A stretch of DNA of 64,000 nucleotides from Candidatus Chloroploca mongolica (GCF_004762035.2 NZ_SIJK02000032.1:1-64000); one strand, 5' to 3'. Positions 27,301-36,606 are shown, counted from the stretch's first letter. Program-made: numbers and translations. Notes: generated by a model from the sequence alone, not told the origin.

Positions 27301-28203
27301 GGTTCCGCACCATCGGCTCAAGGTTGAGCACTGAAACACTTCATACGTTAAGCTACCATCGTAATCACTAACGTTCCGCACCATCGGCTCAAGGTTGAGC
27401 ACTGAAACGGCAAGGCCGCCGGGTTATCCTTGCGCCTGATGGGGAGGTTCCGCACCATCGGCTCAAGGTTGAGCACTGAAACGTCGGGTTGTGCTGCGCC
27501 CCAAGCAAGCGCAGCGTCGGGGTTCCGCACCATCGGCTCAAGGTTGAGCACTGAAACGCCGAACTCGACACGGCGGTGCTTGAGCGCGGCGGGGTTCCGC
27601 ACCATCGGCTCAAGGTTGAGCACTGAAACGCGTTACTCACCCGGACGGCCTTGCGGCCCGCCGCGGGTTCCGCACCATCGGCTCAAGGTTGAGCACTGAA
27701 ACTGCGTCTCGCAGCGTGCTACGACGCGCAGCTTGAGGGTTCCGCACCATCGGCTCAAGGTTGAGCACTGAAACAAAGGAATGATACCAGATGAAACAGT
27801 CGAAACAGACGTTCCGCACCATCGGCTCAAGGTTGAGCACTGAAACTGGATAAGCGAGACGATCCGCGGATCGTTCAGCGCGGGTTCCGCACCATCGGCT
27901 CAAGGTTGAGCACTGAAACCAAACCGGGCGGCGTCGGTCAGCGTTGCGGCGATCGTTCCGCACCATCGGCTCAAGGTTGAGCACTGAAACCAAACCGGGC
28001 GGCGTCGGTCAGCGTTGCGGCGATCGTTCCGCACCATCGGCTCAAGGTTGAGCACTGAAACGCAAACTCAAAGACGCGCAACCCGTGCTCGATCGCGTTC
28101 CGCACCATCGGCTCAAGGTTGAGCACTGAAACGCGACGGGCAGCAGCGCGGGCGCGGTGAGCCTGAGGTTTCGCTCCATCGGCTCAAGGTTGAGCACTGA
28201 AAC
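24305..28203 (+). CRISPR. CRISPR array, 54 repeats and 53 spacers
   Basis: The repeat is 36 nt, starting GTTCCGCACCATCGGC and ending ACTGAAAC. A short palindrome (GCTCA-AGGT-TGAGC) precedes the ACTGAAAC handle. Spacers are 34-39 nt, mostly 36-38. Orientation follows from the promoter, the cas side and the handle: transcription is on the plus strand and the newest spacers are at low coordinates. The last repeat (28168-28203) has two changes in its first eight bases, as expected of the distal end. Spacers 50 and 51 are identical. 48 of 53 spacers end in G; those at 27372, 27810, 27954, 28025 and 28096 end in C. No spacer target could be looked up. Confidence 0.98.
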
Positions 28204-28354
28204 GCTATGCGCTGCCCTGGGCTACGCCCGGATCTGCGTATGGATCGCTCCGTGGTGCGCGCCCGGTGATCAATTGCTCTGTGATTGCCATCGATCACAC
28301 CAGATATGCCTACGGGCGTGGATTGCGTTCATTAGAGGAGGATCGCACCACCAT

Positions 28355-28976
28355 CATGCCGGTGGGCGCAGCAGCATACGGGTGAGGATCACACCCACGG
28401 TGGCCCATGGGCTGCTGCGCCCCTACGCCGGACGACGGCATCCGCTATGACCACGGTGATCGCCCCATCTCCGCCGTGCCCGTGCCATCCCCGCCACCCC
28501 ATCGCCAGCCCATGGCCGTCGCTGCGGTGCCCCGCCCGTGCCTTCCCATGGCCGTCAGGCCGAAGCACGCGCCCCACACGCCGCCCCATCGCCATCCCCC
28601 CGTACGGGCACGGCGCCGCCGTGCCCCGACGCCATCCCATCGCCATCCCCCCGTACGGGCACGGCGCCGCCGTGCCCCGACGCCATCCCATCGCCATCCC
28701 CCCGTACGGGCACGGCGCCGCCGTGCCCCGACGCCATCCCATCGCCATCCCCCCGTACGGGCACGGCGGCGCCGTGCCCCGACGCCGCCCCATGGCCGTC
28801 ACCGTGCCCCATCGCTGCTGCGATCTGCTGCCGTGGACATGAAACGCCCCTCGGTGACCGTCGCATCGGCGTTCAATCCGGGGCAGGTGGTGCCACCAAT
28901 GCGCCAGGGGCGCAGCAGCATACGGGTGAGTGCCACCGTGGGTGGCACTCACCCGTATGCTGCTGCGCCCCTACTT
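28355..28976. repeat. Right REP/palindrome cluster
   Basis: The 995-nt gap between the array and the next gene is mostly REP DNA. Family A units (GGGCGCAGCAGC ... GCTGCTGCGCCCCTAC) lie at 28366-28430 and 28906-28973; the second is a near-perfect hairpin. Family B (CGTACGGGCACGG and CGTGCCCC) occurs four times at 28592-28780 with a period of about 54 nt. Stretches such as ATGGCCGTCAGGCCGAAGCA (28548) and CTGCTGCCGTGGACATGAAA (28825) also occur in the left cluster (11107 and 11369). Outside the repeats (28204-28354 and 28977-29198) I see nothing clear. Confidence 0.8.
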
Positions 28977-29198
28977 GGTGTAATCAGGGTAGGATCGCGG
29001 GCGGATCGCGGCTGGATCGCGGCTGGATCGCTGGGGCTTGTAGACTGGGCCGCATACCCATTGTTGTTTCAAGCCAGGATCTGCTGGCGCAAGGTTGGCT
29101 CGTTCCTGGCCCATCAGAACTGTTGTGTGTCTGCGGGTGAGGCCTGGCAAGCGATACCTGGTGCCCTGATCTACCGACTGCAAGGTAGGAGTCCTGCT

Positions 29199-29462
29199 AT
29201 GGATCCACTCGAGCGATCAACGCACTCGTTTGTGGTGCGAGTGTGGCGTGAACGTGGAGTGGGTCGCAATGGGCGCGATGGCTGGCGAGGGCAGATTGTT
29301 CATGTTCAGGATAATACGCGTCAGTCGTTTCGGCGTCTGGAAGAAGTGAGCCTCTTTCTTGCGATCTATCTGATCCGGCTCGGGGTGTATCCAGGCCATA
29401 GTTACTGGTTGTTGCGTGTGCTGGCCCCTGGTTTTCTGCGACGTGTGTCCAGGCAGAAGTGA
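29199..29462 (+). CDS. Small protein at the head of the eCIS operon
   Basis: 87 residues from MDPLERSTHSFVVRVWRERG, with AGGAG 8 nt upstream; the much longer frame through the repeats is not used. The body carries WRGQIVHVQDNTRQSFRRLE, then a hydrophobic helix. I know short proteins of this SFVVRIW...WRG.I.HV pattern from Chloroflexota, of unknown function. It overlaps the next reading frame, so it probably belongs to the injection-system operon. Confidence 0.65.
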   Translation: MDPLERSTHSFVVRVWRERGVGRNGRDGWRGQIVHVQDNTRQSFRRLEEVSLFLAIYLIRLGVYPGHSYWLLRVLAPGFLRRVSRQK

Positions 29463-29467
29463 TTGTT

Positions 29468-30061
29468 ATGGCAAATGTACTGGCAATCCATTCGGTCGGG
29501 TATTCGCTGATCGGTTATTTGCGGCAAGCTTATCGGAATAGTAGCCTCAGGGATCAGCATCCTTGCGCGTTTCGCTTGATTTCGAGTGGAGAACTGGCCG
29601 ATCCGACGAGCATTCAGACTGATTCGACGGCGACGCTGACGCTCTATCTGTATCGGGTGACGATGAATGAGCATCGGCGGAATGCGCCACGGTCAAGTGA
29701 TAGCGCCCGTCGCCCGTTGCCACTTTCGTTGAATTTGCACTATCTGTTGACGGTGTGGGCTGAGAGTGCGATGGCTGAGCACAACATTGTGGCGTGGGCG
29801 ATGAGTCAGTTTGCACAGGAGGCTACCTTTGGCCGGACGCAACTCTCGGCGGAGGCTGGTTGGCAGCCTGATGATTTGATTCAGGTGATTCCGGAAGAGT
29901 TGACGATTGAGAGTTTGATGCGGATCTGGGATGCGTTGGAGCCGACGTATCGTTTGAGTTCTGGCTATATTGCGCGGGTTGTGCGCATTGATCCTGATGA
30001 AGAAGAGGAGCATCGTCCGGTGGTGGCAACTGATTTCAGGTATGAGGCGCTGGATGATTGA
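29468..30061 (+). CDS. DUF4255 / Pvc16-like tail terminator (cap) protein
   Basis: 197 residues from MANVLAIHSVGYSLIGYLRQ; a GTG start 9 nt earlier, overlapping the previous stop, is possible. It matches the DUF4255 (Pvc16 N-terminal) family in the order of its features: the start, the phrase LTLYLYRVTMNEHRRN near 65, LPLSLNLHYLLTVWAES near 90, and the QVIPEELTIESLMRIWDAL segment near 140. In AFP and PVC particles Afp16/Pvc16 caps tube and sheath and sets their end. First recognisable CIS gene. Confidence 0.85.
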   Translation: MANVLAIHSVGYSLIGYLRQAYRNSSLRDQHPCAFRLISSGELADPTSIQTDSTATLTLYLYRVTMNEHRRNAPRSSDSARRPLPLSLNLHYLLTVWAESAMAEHNIVAWAMSQFAQEATFGRTQLSAEAGWQPDDLIQVIPEELTIESLMRIWDALEPTYRLSSGYIARVVRIDPDEEEEHRPVVATDFRYEALDD

Positions 30062-30152
30062 AAGGGCCTTATGCACACACTGTTGAGCCGTGCGCCGAGG
30101 GCACGATGCCCTTGCTGTCAGGATAGTGGTGAAGCGTTACAGGGGTGGTGCC

Positions 30153-30971
30153 GTGATTGATCGCGTTGTGCATCGGGTGCTGGGGGCGGTGCGGTTGGTT
30201 GATGCGACGGTGGCGCAGCTTGAGGGGGTGAGTCGCCAACTTGTGGTGACTGAACCGGTGGCGATCAGGGCGGCGGAATTGACGTTTCGGCGCAATCGGC
30301 GCAATTACTATGTGATTCACCGTAGTTCGCACCCGCTCTTGCGTGCGCACCATGACCAGTTTGAGGCACCGCCAGCGCTGCCGGCGATCGGTAGTCTGAG
30401 CTTTGCGGTGGAGGTGGTGCCGTCAACAGGGAGCTACCTGCCGCGGGTGGCAACCATTGCTTTGCCACGCGATCCTGATCCGGCGGCGGTGAATAGTCTG
30501 TTTACCCCGCTTGATCTGAGGCTGTACCGTGCGCCGACGGCCGTGCCGCTGGCTGGATGGGGGGCGGTGCGGGTGACGGTGCGTGATGCTGAGGGCGCAG
30601 GGGTGCCGGGGGCGCTGGTGCGGGTGGTGGCGGCTGATGATGCCACCAATCTGATGGGGGAAGGCATCACGGAGTGGCGAGGACGCGCCCGTGGCGAGGC
30701 GCTGGTGCCGATTGCGAAGATCCCAACAACCAGTGTGGCGGCGAATGGAACAGGGCCGGTGATCAGCCAGGGAATCGCGATTGCGATCCAGGCGTTTTAC
30801 CATCCCGGGTTTGACCCTGAGACAGCGTTGCCTGACCCTGACGATCTTGAAGCCCGACGGCAAATCCTTGTTGCGGCCCCAGATCCTGATGCGCTTGGTG
30901 CTTTCCTGGTAGCGTCGGGGGTGGTCAACCGGGTGATTCGTGCGGGAGAGGTGATCTATGTTGTTTTGTGA
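30153..30971 (+). CDS. eCIS-associated beta-domain protein
   Basis: 272 residues, probably from a GTG at 30153 with AGGGGTGG upstream; earlier in-frame starts give a basic extension with no support. It begins (M)IDRVVHRVLGAVRLVDATVA. The central phrase RRNRRNYYVIHR and the YLPRVATIALPRDPDP segment come before a carboxypeptidase-regulatory-like beta domain (WGAVRVTVRDAEGAGVPGAL near 150). Similar proteins lie next to DUF4255 genes in other eCIS loci, as I recall. The role is unknown, perhaps cap or attachment. Confidence 0.65.
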   Translation: MIDRVVHRVLGAVRLVDATVAQLEGVSRQLVVTEPVAIRAAELTFRRNRRNYYVIHRSSHPLLRAHHDQFEAPPALPAIGSLSFAVEVVPSTGSYLPRVATIALPRDPDPAAVNSLFTPLDLRLYRAPTAVPLAGWGAVRVTVRDAEGAGVPGALVRVVAADDATNLMGEGITEWRGRARGEALVPIAKIPTTSVAANGTGPVISQGIAIAIQAFYHPGFDPETALPDPDDLEARRQILVAAPDPDALGAFLVASGVVNRVIRAGEVIYVVL

Positions 30972-31006
30972 CGACGTAGTGGTTCGTTGCGAAAGGATGA
31001 GGTGCT

Positions 31007-33430
31007 ATGCCTGAATATCTGGCGCCTGGTGTCTATGTCGAAGAGACAAGCTTTCGCCCCAAGTCAATTGAAGGTGTAAGCACGAGTACCACGGCATTTG
31101 TCGGCCCGACGCGTAAAGGTCCGCTGAGCGGTACGCCCGAGGTGATGACCAGTTTTGGTGAGTTCACGCGGATGTACGGTGGGTTGAGCAATCTGTCGTT
31201 TGCCTCGGGGACCGATGCGGCCCCTGAGATGACGAACTATCTTGCGCATGCGGTGCGCAGTTTCTTTGAAAATGGGGGCGCACGGGTCTATATTGCGCGC
31301 ACCTTCCAGCCCCGCATTGATGCGGCTGGGACGGTGACGAGTGCTGGCTTTGGGCAATCGGCGCAGTTTGTGACGACGGCGGGCGGCTTTACGGCGCAGT
31401 TTCGCTCACGCGAACCGGGCTCGGGGTATAACGGGGAGATCCGGGTGAGCGAGCGTTTGTCGCCGGCGAATGTGGCCACGATGGCGGCGGCACCGGATGG
31501 CTCGCTCTTGCGGATCGGCGGTGAGGTGATCGCCCGTTCCGCCACGCTTCGGGGGATCACGGGGCCGACGTTCTTCCTTACCCATAATGACCAGTTGACG
31601 CTGACCGCCACGGGGGTAGATGTCACCATCCAGTTTCAGGGAACCTCGGCGGTGGTGACTGGTTCGGCGCTGGCCGAGCCGGTGACGGTGCCTGATGATA
31701 CGACGCTGGTAGTGACGGTCGATAGTATGGAGCAGACGATCAATCTGCCGGCGGGCGACCAGAGCATTGCGGCGCTTGTTGATGCGATCAATCGGTCGAT
31801 CAGGTATGGGCGGGCCTGGATCGAGAATGGCAATCAGATCAGTCTGGGCACGGATCGGCACGGCACGAGTGCCACGCTGGCGGTGCAGGCGAATGATTTG
31901 CTTGGGTTTGCCGGTGGGGTGAGTAGCAATGGTGGCGGCAATGTCGCGAACCTGGAGCATGTAACGATTGCCGAGCTTCAGGCGCTGCTTGAGGCAGCCC
32001 GGCCCAATACGCTGCGGGTGACGATGCCGCCGAGTACGGGGCAGCTCACGTTTGCTACGGTTGCGACGGGCACGGCGGCGACGTTGCAGGCGCAGGATAC
32101 GCCGGGTCGGACGGCGCTTGGCTTGCCGAGCGCAGTGGCGACAGGCGAGGATGGGGCGAATCCGAGCTACTTCCTCAAGACGAATGGAAGCTGGGCGTTT
32201 GTTGGCGGCGTCAACATTCCGGCACCCGATACAAGCCAACCCTTGACGACCACGGCCCATCTTGTGAGTGTCAATCTGGAGACCGAGGATGGCGATGGCA
32301 ACCTGATGGCCTATGAAAATCTGGGCTTTGCCACAACCCATCCGCGGTATATCGGGGCTATTCTGCCACAAAGACCCTCGCGCAAAGCCGATGCGCTGCA
32401 AAATCTCTACTGGTTGCAGACGAATGGCACCAATGAACCCTTTGCCCTTTTTAATGGCTTGCTTGGTGGGGGAACCGAAAATACGATCCCGGTGGCGGGG
32501 GGCAATGACGGCGGCACGCCGGTTTCGAGCTCGATGACGGCAGGCGCGGTCTCGTACGAACGGGGCCTGGAAGTTTTGGAGATTATCGAAGATATTTCGA
32601 TCATCGCGGCGCCTGGATCCAGTGGGTTTGACCCGAACGATACGGCGGATATCCTCTATCGTGATGTGCAAAATCGCCTGATCAGCCATGCCGAGCGGAT
32701 GAAATACCGGATTGCGGTGCTTGACACGAAACCGGGCCTGACCGTTGGCGAAGTCCGCGAGGCCCGAGGCTTGATTGACAGCACCTATGCGGCGGTCTAC
32801 TTCCCCTGGATCACGATTGCCAACCCGCTGGCGCGACCGGGCAACGACCTGATTCCCAAAGAGATCAACATTCCGCCATCGGGCGCCATGTCGGGCATCT
32901 ATGCGCGTACCGACGTGCAACGCGGCGTCTGGAAGGCCCCGGCGAACGAGGTTGTGCGTGATGCGTTGCGCTTCGAGGTTGACGTCAACAAACGACAGCA
33001 GGACGTCTTGAATCCCGAGGGCATCAACTGTTTACGCTACCTGAGCGGGCGTGGCTATCGCGTCTGGGGCGCACGGACAGCCACCTCGGATCTGGAATGG
33101 CTCTATGTGAGCGTGCGACGCTACTTCATCTATCTCGAACGCTCGATTGACGTGAGCACGCAGTGGGCGGTGTTTGAGCCCAACGGACCAGACCTCTGGG
33201 CGAACATTCGCGAAACCGTGAGCAACTTTCTGTACGCCGAATGGCTGACTGGGGCGCTGCTTGGTGCCAGCCGCGAGGAGGCCTTCTTTGTACGCTGTGA
33301 CCGGAGCACGATGACCCAGCAGGATCTTGATCTAGGGCGGCTGATCTGCGAGATCGGGGTGGCGGTCGTCAAGCCAGCCGAATTTGTCATCTTCCGGATT
33401 GGGCAGAAGACAGCGGATGCACGCGGATAG
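31007..33430 (+). CDS. Contractile tail sheath protein 1
   Basis: 807 residues, clearly longer than the roughly 350-500 of AFP sheaths. The N-terminus MPEYLAPGVYVEETSF and the C-terminal part (FEVDVNKRQQDVLNPEGINC, RGYRVWGARTA, RRYFIYLERSI, FVRCDRSTMTQQDLDLGRLI) are typical of tail sheath proteins. The extra length lies at about 110-410 and contains beta-rich copies of a small domain that also occurs in sheath 2. The sheath contracts to drive the tube through the target envelope. It begins 35 nt after the previous gene and is followed by a tube gene 18 nt later. Confidence 0.95.
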   Translation: MPEYLAPGVYVEETSFRPKSIEGVSTSTTAFVGPTRKGPLSGTPEVMTSFGEFTRMYGGLSNLSFASGTDAAPEMTNYLAHAVRSFFENGGARVYIARTFQPRIDAAGTVTSAGFGQSAQFVTTAGGFTAQFRSREPGSGYNGEIRVSERLSPANVATMAAAPDGSLLRIGGEVIARSATLRGITGPTFFLTHNDQLTLTATGVDVTIQFQGTSAVVTGSALAEPVTVPDDTTLVVTVDSMEQTINLPAGDQSIAALVDAINRSIRYGRAWIENGNQISLGTDRHGTSATLAVQANDLLGFAGGVSSNGGGNVANLEHVTIAELQALLEAARPNTLRVTMPPSTGQLTFATVATGTAATLQAQDTPGRTALGLPSAVATGEDGANPSYFLKTNGSWAFVGGVNIPAPDTSQPLTTTAHLVSVNLETEDGDGNLMAYENLGFATTHPRYIGAILPQRPSRKADALQNLYWLQTNGTNEPFALFNGLLGGGTENTIPVAGGNDGGTPVSSSMTAGAVSYERGLEVLEIIEDISIIAAPGSSGFDPNDTADILYRDVQNRLISHAERMKYRIAVLDTKPGLTVGEVREARGLIDSTYAAVYFPWITIANPLARPGNDLIPKEINIPPSGAMSGIYARTDVQRGVWKAPANEVVRDALRFEVDVNKRQQDVLNPEGINCLRYLSGRGYRVWGARTATSDLEWLYVSVRRYFIYLERSIDVSTQWAVFEPNGPDLWANIRETVSNFLYAEWLTGALLGASREEAFFVRCDRSTMTQQDLDLGRLICEIGVAVVKPAEFVIFRIGQKTADARG

Positions 33431-33448
33431 CGAGGAGGAACTTGAAGC

Positions 33449-33889
33449 ATGGCAGAGCGCACTGTTCCCTACGGGGATTTCAATTATCTGGTCAAATTCG
33501 ACGGCAACGAACTTTTCGGTGGCTTTTCAGAGGTCTCGGGCCTAGGGATGGAGATCGGAGTAGCCCAGTATCGAACGGGGAACGAAGCCGAGAATCACCC
33601 GCGCAAAATCCCTGGCATGACGACCGTGAGCGATATCACCTTGCGGCGGGGCATCATCAGTTCGGCGGATCTCTGGACCTGGCTTGACGATACGCGGCGC
33701 ACCGGGCCAGTCGCGAAGAAGAACATCTCGATCACCTTGCAAGACGAAGCGCACAACGATGTACAGACCTGGTCATTGACGGGGGTCTTCCCGATGCGCT
33801 ACAACGGCCCATCGCTGAATGCGCGGGGCGGGAGTGAAGTTGCGATTGAGGAGTTGGTGTTGGCGTGCGAGTCGTTCACGATCGAGTGA
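33449..33889 (+). CDS. Inner tube protein 1 (gp19/Hcp-like)
   Basis: 146 residues, AGGAGG upstream, starting MAERTVPYGDFNYLVKFDGN. It fits the T4 gp19-like tail tube family: FSEVSGLGMEIGVAQYRTGN near 30, the loop TTVSDITLRRGIISSADLWT near 60 and the closing NARGGSEVAIEELVLACESF. Tube rings stack inside the sheath. It ends just before a strong hairpin. Confidence 0.95.
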   Translation: MAERTVPYGDFNYLVKFDGNELFGGFSEVSGLGMEIGVAQYRTGNEAENHPRKIPGMTTVSDITLRRGIISSADLWTWLDDTRRTGPVAKKNISITLQDEAHNDVQTWSLTGVFPMRYNGPSLNARGGSEVAIEELVLACESFTIE

Positions 33890-33897
33890 GTATTGTT

Positions 33898-33930
33898 ATG
33901 AGCATTGCCAGCAGAGCTGGCAATGCTCAT
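33898..33930 (+). other. 15-bp perfect hairpin after the tube 1 gene
   Basis: ATGAGCATTGCCAGC (33898-33912) pairs with 33916-33930 around the loop AGA. It starts 8 nt after the tube stop. It may protect the 3' end of a sheath-tube mRNA or reduce read-through; there is no T tract. Confidence 0.6.
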
Positions 33931-33980
33931 AGTAGATCCTTTTGCGGGCCTGTGGCCCCACAATTGCCAGGTGAATTGGT

Positions 33981-35867
33981 ATGGTACGTGGGCTGAGTTT
34001 TGTTGATGACATTCCGGTGGTGGCGAGCGACCCGCATCGGGCGGATATTGCCTGTTTTGTCGGGTTTGTGGCGCAGCGCCGGGCTAGCGCTGGGGGCGAG
34101 GTGGTGCGTTGGCTGGCGGCCAGGGGTTGGCCGATGCAGACAATGGTGCCGCCGGTCGAGGCGACGGCCCGTGATGCGTTGCCTGCTTCGTTGACCCTGG
34201 TGGCACCGGCAAACCGGCTGACGGTCACGCTTGATGGTAGAACGCAGACGCTTGTTTTGCCGGTGGAGCCAATGACATCGACAAGGCTGGTACAGACGCT
34301 CAATAGCCTGATGGCGGGCGGGTACGCCTACACGGATGCGCAAGGGCGGCTGGTGCTTGGCAGTGATACTCAGGGCATGCGAGCGTCGGTGCAGGTGCGG
34401 CGCAATCCGGCGCTGGGGTTTGCGCTTGATACGAGGGTGGCGGGCGAGACGTTGCGCATCACGACGATCCCTGACCTGACGAATCTGCCGATCCCGATTG
34501 ATACCTGGGATATGTTTGATCAACTCTTTGCGTGGGAGCAGCGGATCTTTGATGCGCAAGGAACAACTGGACACAGCTACCTCGGCGCGGCGGTACGCTC
34601 GTTTTTTGCGCAGGGTGGGCGCAAGTGTTATGTGGTACGGGTTGGTGATCCGCCGTGGTTGGAACCAGCGGCAGATCAGACGCGAGCAGATCGGCTGTAC
34701 ACCTTGATGAACCAGGTGATCCCGGGGTATCCAGACCGCATTGAGGTTGACCCGCTTGACCAGACGACCTGGAAGGGCGTTGCGCATGTGATGGGGTTGA
34801 CTGATGTCTCGTTTGTTTGCCTGCCCGATCTCCCCGATCTTGTCAGTGCTGCTCGGGTCGCCAGTGAGCTACCGATGCCATTGCCAGGCCCCGAGGAGCG
34901 GTTTGTGGTCTGTTCGGAGCCGGTTGCGCCACCCGCCGATCGTGAAGAGGTTGCGATCCGTGCGCCGCGCTGCGATGACGATGGGTATGAGGCCTGGGCG
35001 CGCGCGGTGCGTCTGGTGGGCGATATGCTAGCGCGGTACCAGCGCGAGACGCACCTGGTCGCCGCGATCCCGTTGCCCGAAGCAGGCCATGCTGTGCAGC
35101 AGCATCCGCTTGGCGGGTTGGTGGCGAACGGGGAAGGCCCGTTGGCGCATCATCTGAATGATCGGGTGACCGGCATTGCAAGCGCCTTTGTGCAACTAGT
35201 GTATCCGTGGGTGAAGACGGCGGGCTCGGCGCGTTTGCCTGAACGCCTTGAGGTGCCTGATGCGGTTGTGGTGGGCCTGCTGGCGCGCAATGCGCTGGCG
35301 CGAGGAACCTACCAGAGCGCCGCCACGCTTAGGTTGGGCGATGTATATGACGTTGTGCCGGGGCTGCGGCGTGATCAGATGCAGGCGGCCGTCCTGGACA
35401 ATCCAAGGCAAAGTGCGCAAAGCCACATCCTCGAAGAGCGCGTCACGTTGCTCGGCCCGACTCCGGCAGGCTTCCGGCTGCTCAGCGATGTGACCACCAG
35501 TCTGGACGAAAGCTACCGGCTGGCAAGCGTCAATCGCCTGATTGCGACACTGGTGCGCGCATCCCGACTGCTTGGCGAGAGCCTCGTCTTTGAACCGAGC
35601 GGCCCCTTGCTCTGGCGGCGGCTGCGGGAGCAGATGGAACACTTGTTACGCGGACTCTGGCGGCAGGGCGCATTGCGTGGTGACGCACCGGGTGATGCGT
35701 TTCAAGTGCGTTGTGATCGCAGCACCATGACGCAACAGGATCTTGATCAGGGACGCCTGATTGCCGAAGTCACCTTTACCCCGACGGTCAGCATTGAACA
35801 GATTCAGGTTGTACTGGCGCTTGCCGAAGGCGGGCAGGTTTCGCTGGTAGGAGGTCGTCGTGACTGA
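33981..35867 (+). CDS. Contractile tail sheath protein 2
   Basis: 628 residues, starting MVRGLSFVDDIPVVASDPHR. Sheath identity rests on the C-terminal part: FVQLVYPWVKT near 400, RLASVNRLIATLVRASRLLG near 515, FEPSGPLLWRRLREQMEHLL, and FQVRCDRSTMTQQDLDQGRL near 575, which is almost the same as in sheath 1. Residues 70-155 hold a small domain (LTVTLDGRTQTLVLPVEPMT ... LVLGSDTQGMRASVQVRRNP) shared with sheath 1. AFP and PVC use several sheath paralogues, the extra ones near the baseplate or cap. It overlaps the tube 2 gene by 8 bp. Confidence 0.92.
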   Translation: MVRGLSFVDDIPVVASDPHRADIACFVGFVAQRRASAGGEVVRWLAARGWPMQTMVPPVEATARDALPASLTLVAPANRLTVTLDGRTQTLVLPVEPMTSTRLVQTLNSLMAGGYAYTDAQGRLVLGSDTQGMRASVQVRRNPALGFALDTRVAGETLRITTIPDLTNLPIPIDTWDMFDQLFAWEQRIFDAQGTTGHSYLGAAVRSFFAQGGRKCYVVRVGDPPWLEPAADQTRADRLYTLMNQVIPGYPDRIEVDPLDQTTWKGVAHVMGLTDVSFVCLPDLPDLVSAARVASELPMPLPGPEERFVVCSEPVAPPADREEVAIRAPRCDDDGYEAWARAVRLVGDMLARYQRETHLVAAIPLPEAGHAVQQHPLGGLVANGEGPLAHHLNDRVTGIASAFVQLVYPWVKTAGSARLPERLEVPDAVVVGLLARNALARGTYQSAATLRLGDVYDVVPGLRRDQMQAAVLDNPRQSAQSHILEERVTLLGPTPAGFRLLSDVTTSLDESYRLASVNRLIATLVRASRLLGESLVFEPSGPLLWRRLREQMEHLLRGLWRQGALRGDAPGDAFQVRCDRSTMTQQDLDQGRLIAEVTFTPTVSIEQIQVVLALAEGGQVSLVGGRRD

Positions 35868-36351
35868 CAGCAGCCCATCGCTAGAGGTGCCTCTGCACAT
35901 CTTTCGGTTCAAAGTCGAATTTCAGGAAGCCTCGATTGATGAAGCGGTCGGCTCAGCCTTCAACCTGGTTGACGGGTATTTCAGTGAAGTTTCGGGCTTA
36001 GACGCGACGATGGAACCGAAAACGATCCGGGTGGGCGGGATGAACTATGGGGTGGTGCAGCGTCCGGGTCGGGTCAGTTTTGCGACGGTGATCCTGCGGC
36101 GGGGCATCACCACGCGGCGGCACTTGTGGCAGTGGTTTGAACTGATGCATGTGAGCGGGGCGTACAAACATCGCTTGCAAGTCACGATTACGCTGCAAGA
36201 CCATAGTGGCGAGCCGCAGTTGAAATGGACGCTGGAGCGGGCCATGCCGATCCGCTTCAAATCGCCCGACTTGAATGCAATGACGGGTGATGACGTTGGC
36301 ATTGAAGAGATTCATCTGGCGCATGAGGGGTTGAGGTACGAGGTGGTGTAG
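35860..36351 (+). CDS. Inner tube protein 2 (gp19-like)
   Basis: 163 residues from a GTG start with TAGGAGG directly upstream, overlapping the sheath 2 stop. It fits the tail tube family: FSEVSGLDATMEPKTIRVGG near 42, TVILRRGITTRRHLWQWFEL near 72 and MPIRFKSPDLNAMTGDDVGI near 135. It is most like Afp5/Pvc5-type tube proteins, which join the tube to the hub. Low identity to tube 1 suggests a distinct place in the particle. Confidence 0.93.
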   Translation: MTDSSPSLEVPLHIFRFKVEFQEASIDEAVGSAFNLVDGYFSEVSGLDATMEPKTIRVGGMNYGVVQRPGRVSFATVILRRGITTRRHLWQWFELMHVSGAYKHRLQVTITLQDHSGEPQLKWTLERAMPIRFKSPDLNAMTGDDVGIEEIHLAHEGLRYEVV

Positions 36352-36398
36352 GGTCTGGGAGCTAGGGGCTAGGGTCTGGAGTCGGGGGTTGGGGGTCG

Positions 36399-36606
36399 CT
36401 CTCAGGTAGAGAGTTTTTGCGGGATGGTGTCCCAATGCGCTTTCCCCCCCACCCCCCCGGCCCCCCTCCCCCACAAGGGGGGAGGGGGGAGATGGGAGCC
36501 GAAAACCTGATGGGACTGCGCTCAAACTCCCCTCCCCCCCCTCGTGGGGGAGGGGCAGGGGGTGGGGGGGCAGGGCGTTGCCAGCCAAAAACTCTCTACC
36601 TGAGAG
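36399..36606. mobile_element. MITE-like element with 21-bp terminal inverted repeats
   Basis: Perfect ends CTCTCAGGTAGAGAGTTTTT(G) at 36399-36419 and 36586-36606 enclose 166 nt that contain further inverted G/C-rich blocks (CCCCTCCCCC and GGGGGAGGGG). It has no coding capacity. The whole 36352-36795 gap between tube 2 and the next CIS gene is this element plus the hairpin at 36697. Confidence 0.65.

Noticed and set aside
24321-27993. Many open frames encoding repeated FRTIGSRLSTET or VSVLNLEPMVRN
   Set aside because: They are translations of CRISPR repeats in several frames; the repeat plus spacer length often keeps frames open. No start signals and no protein logic.
28407-29198. In-frame extension upstream of the 87-aa eCIS gene
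   Set aside because: The extension is repeat DNA; the ATG at 29199 has a proper AGGAG site.
31406-32920. Minus-strand frame of 504 codons opposite sheath 1
   Set aside because: Shadow of the sheath gene, with Arg-rich composition and no motif.
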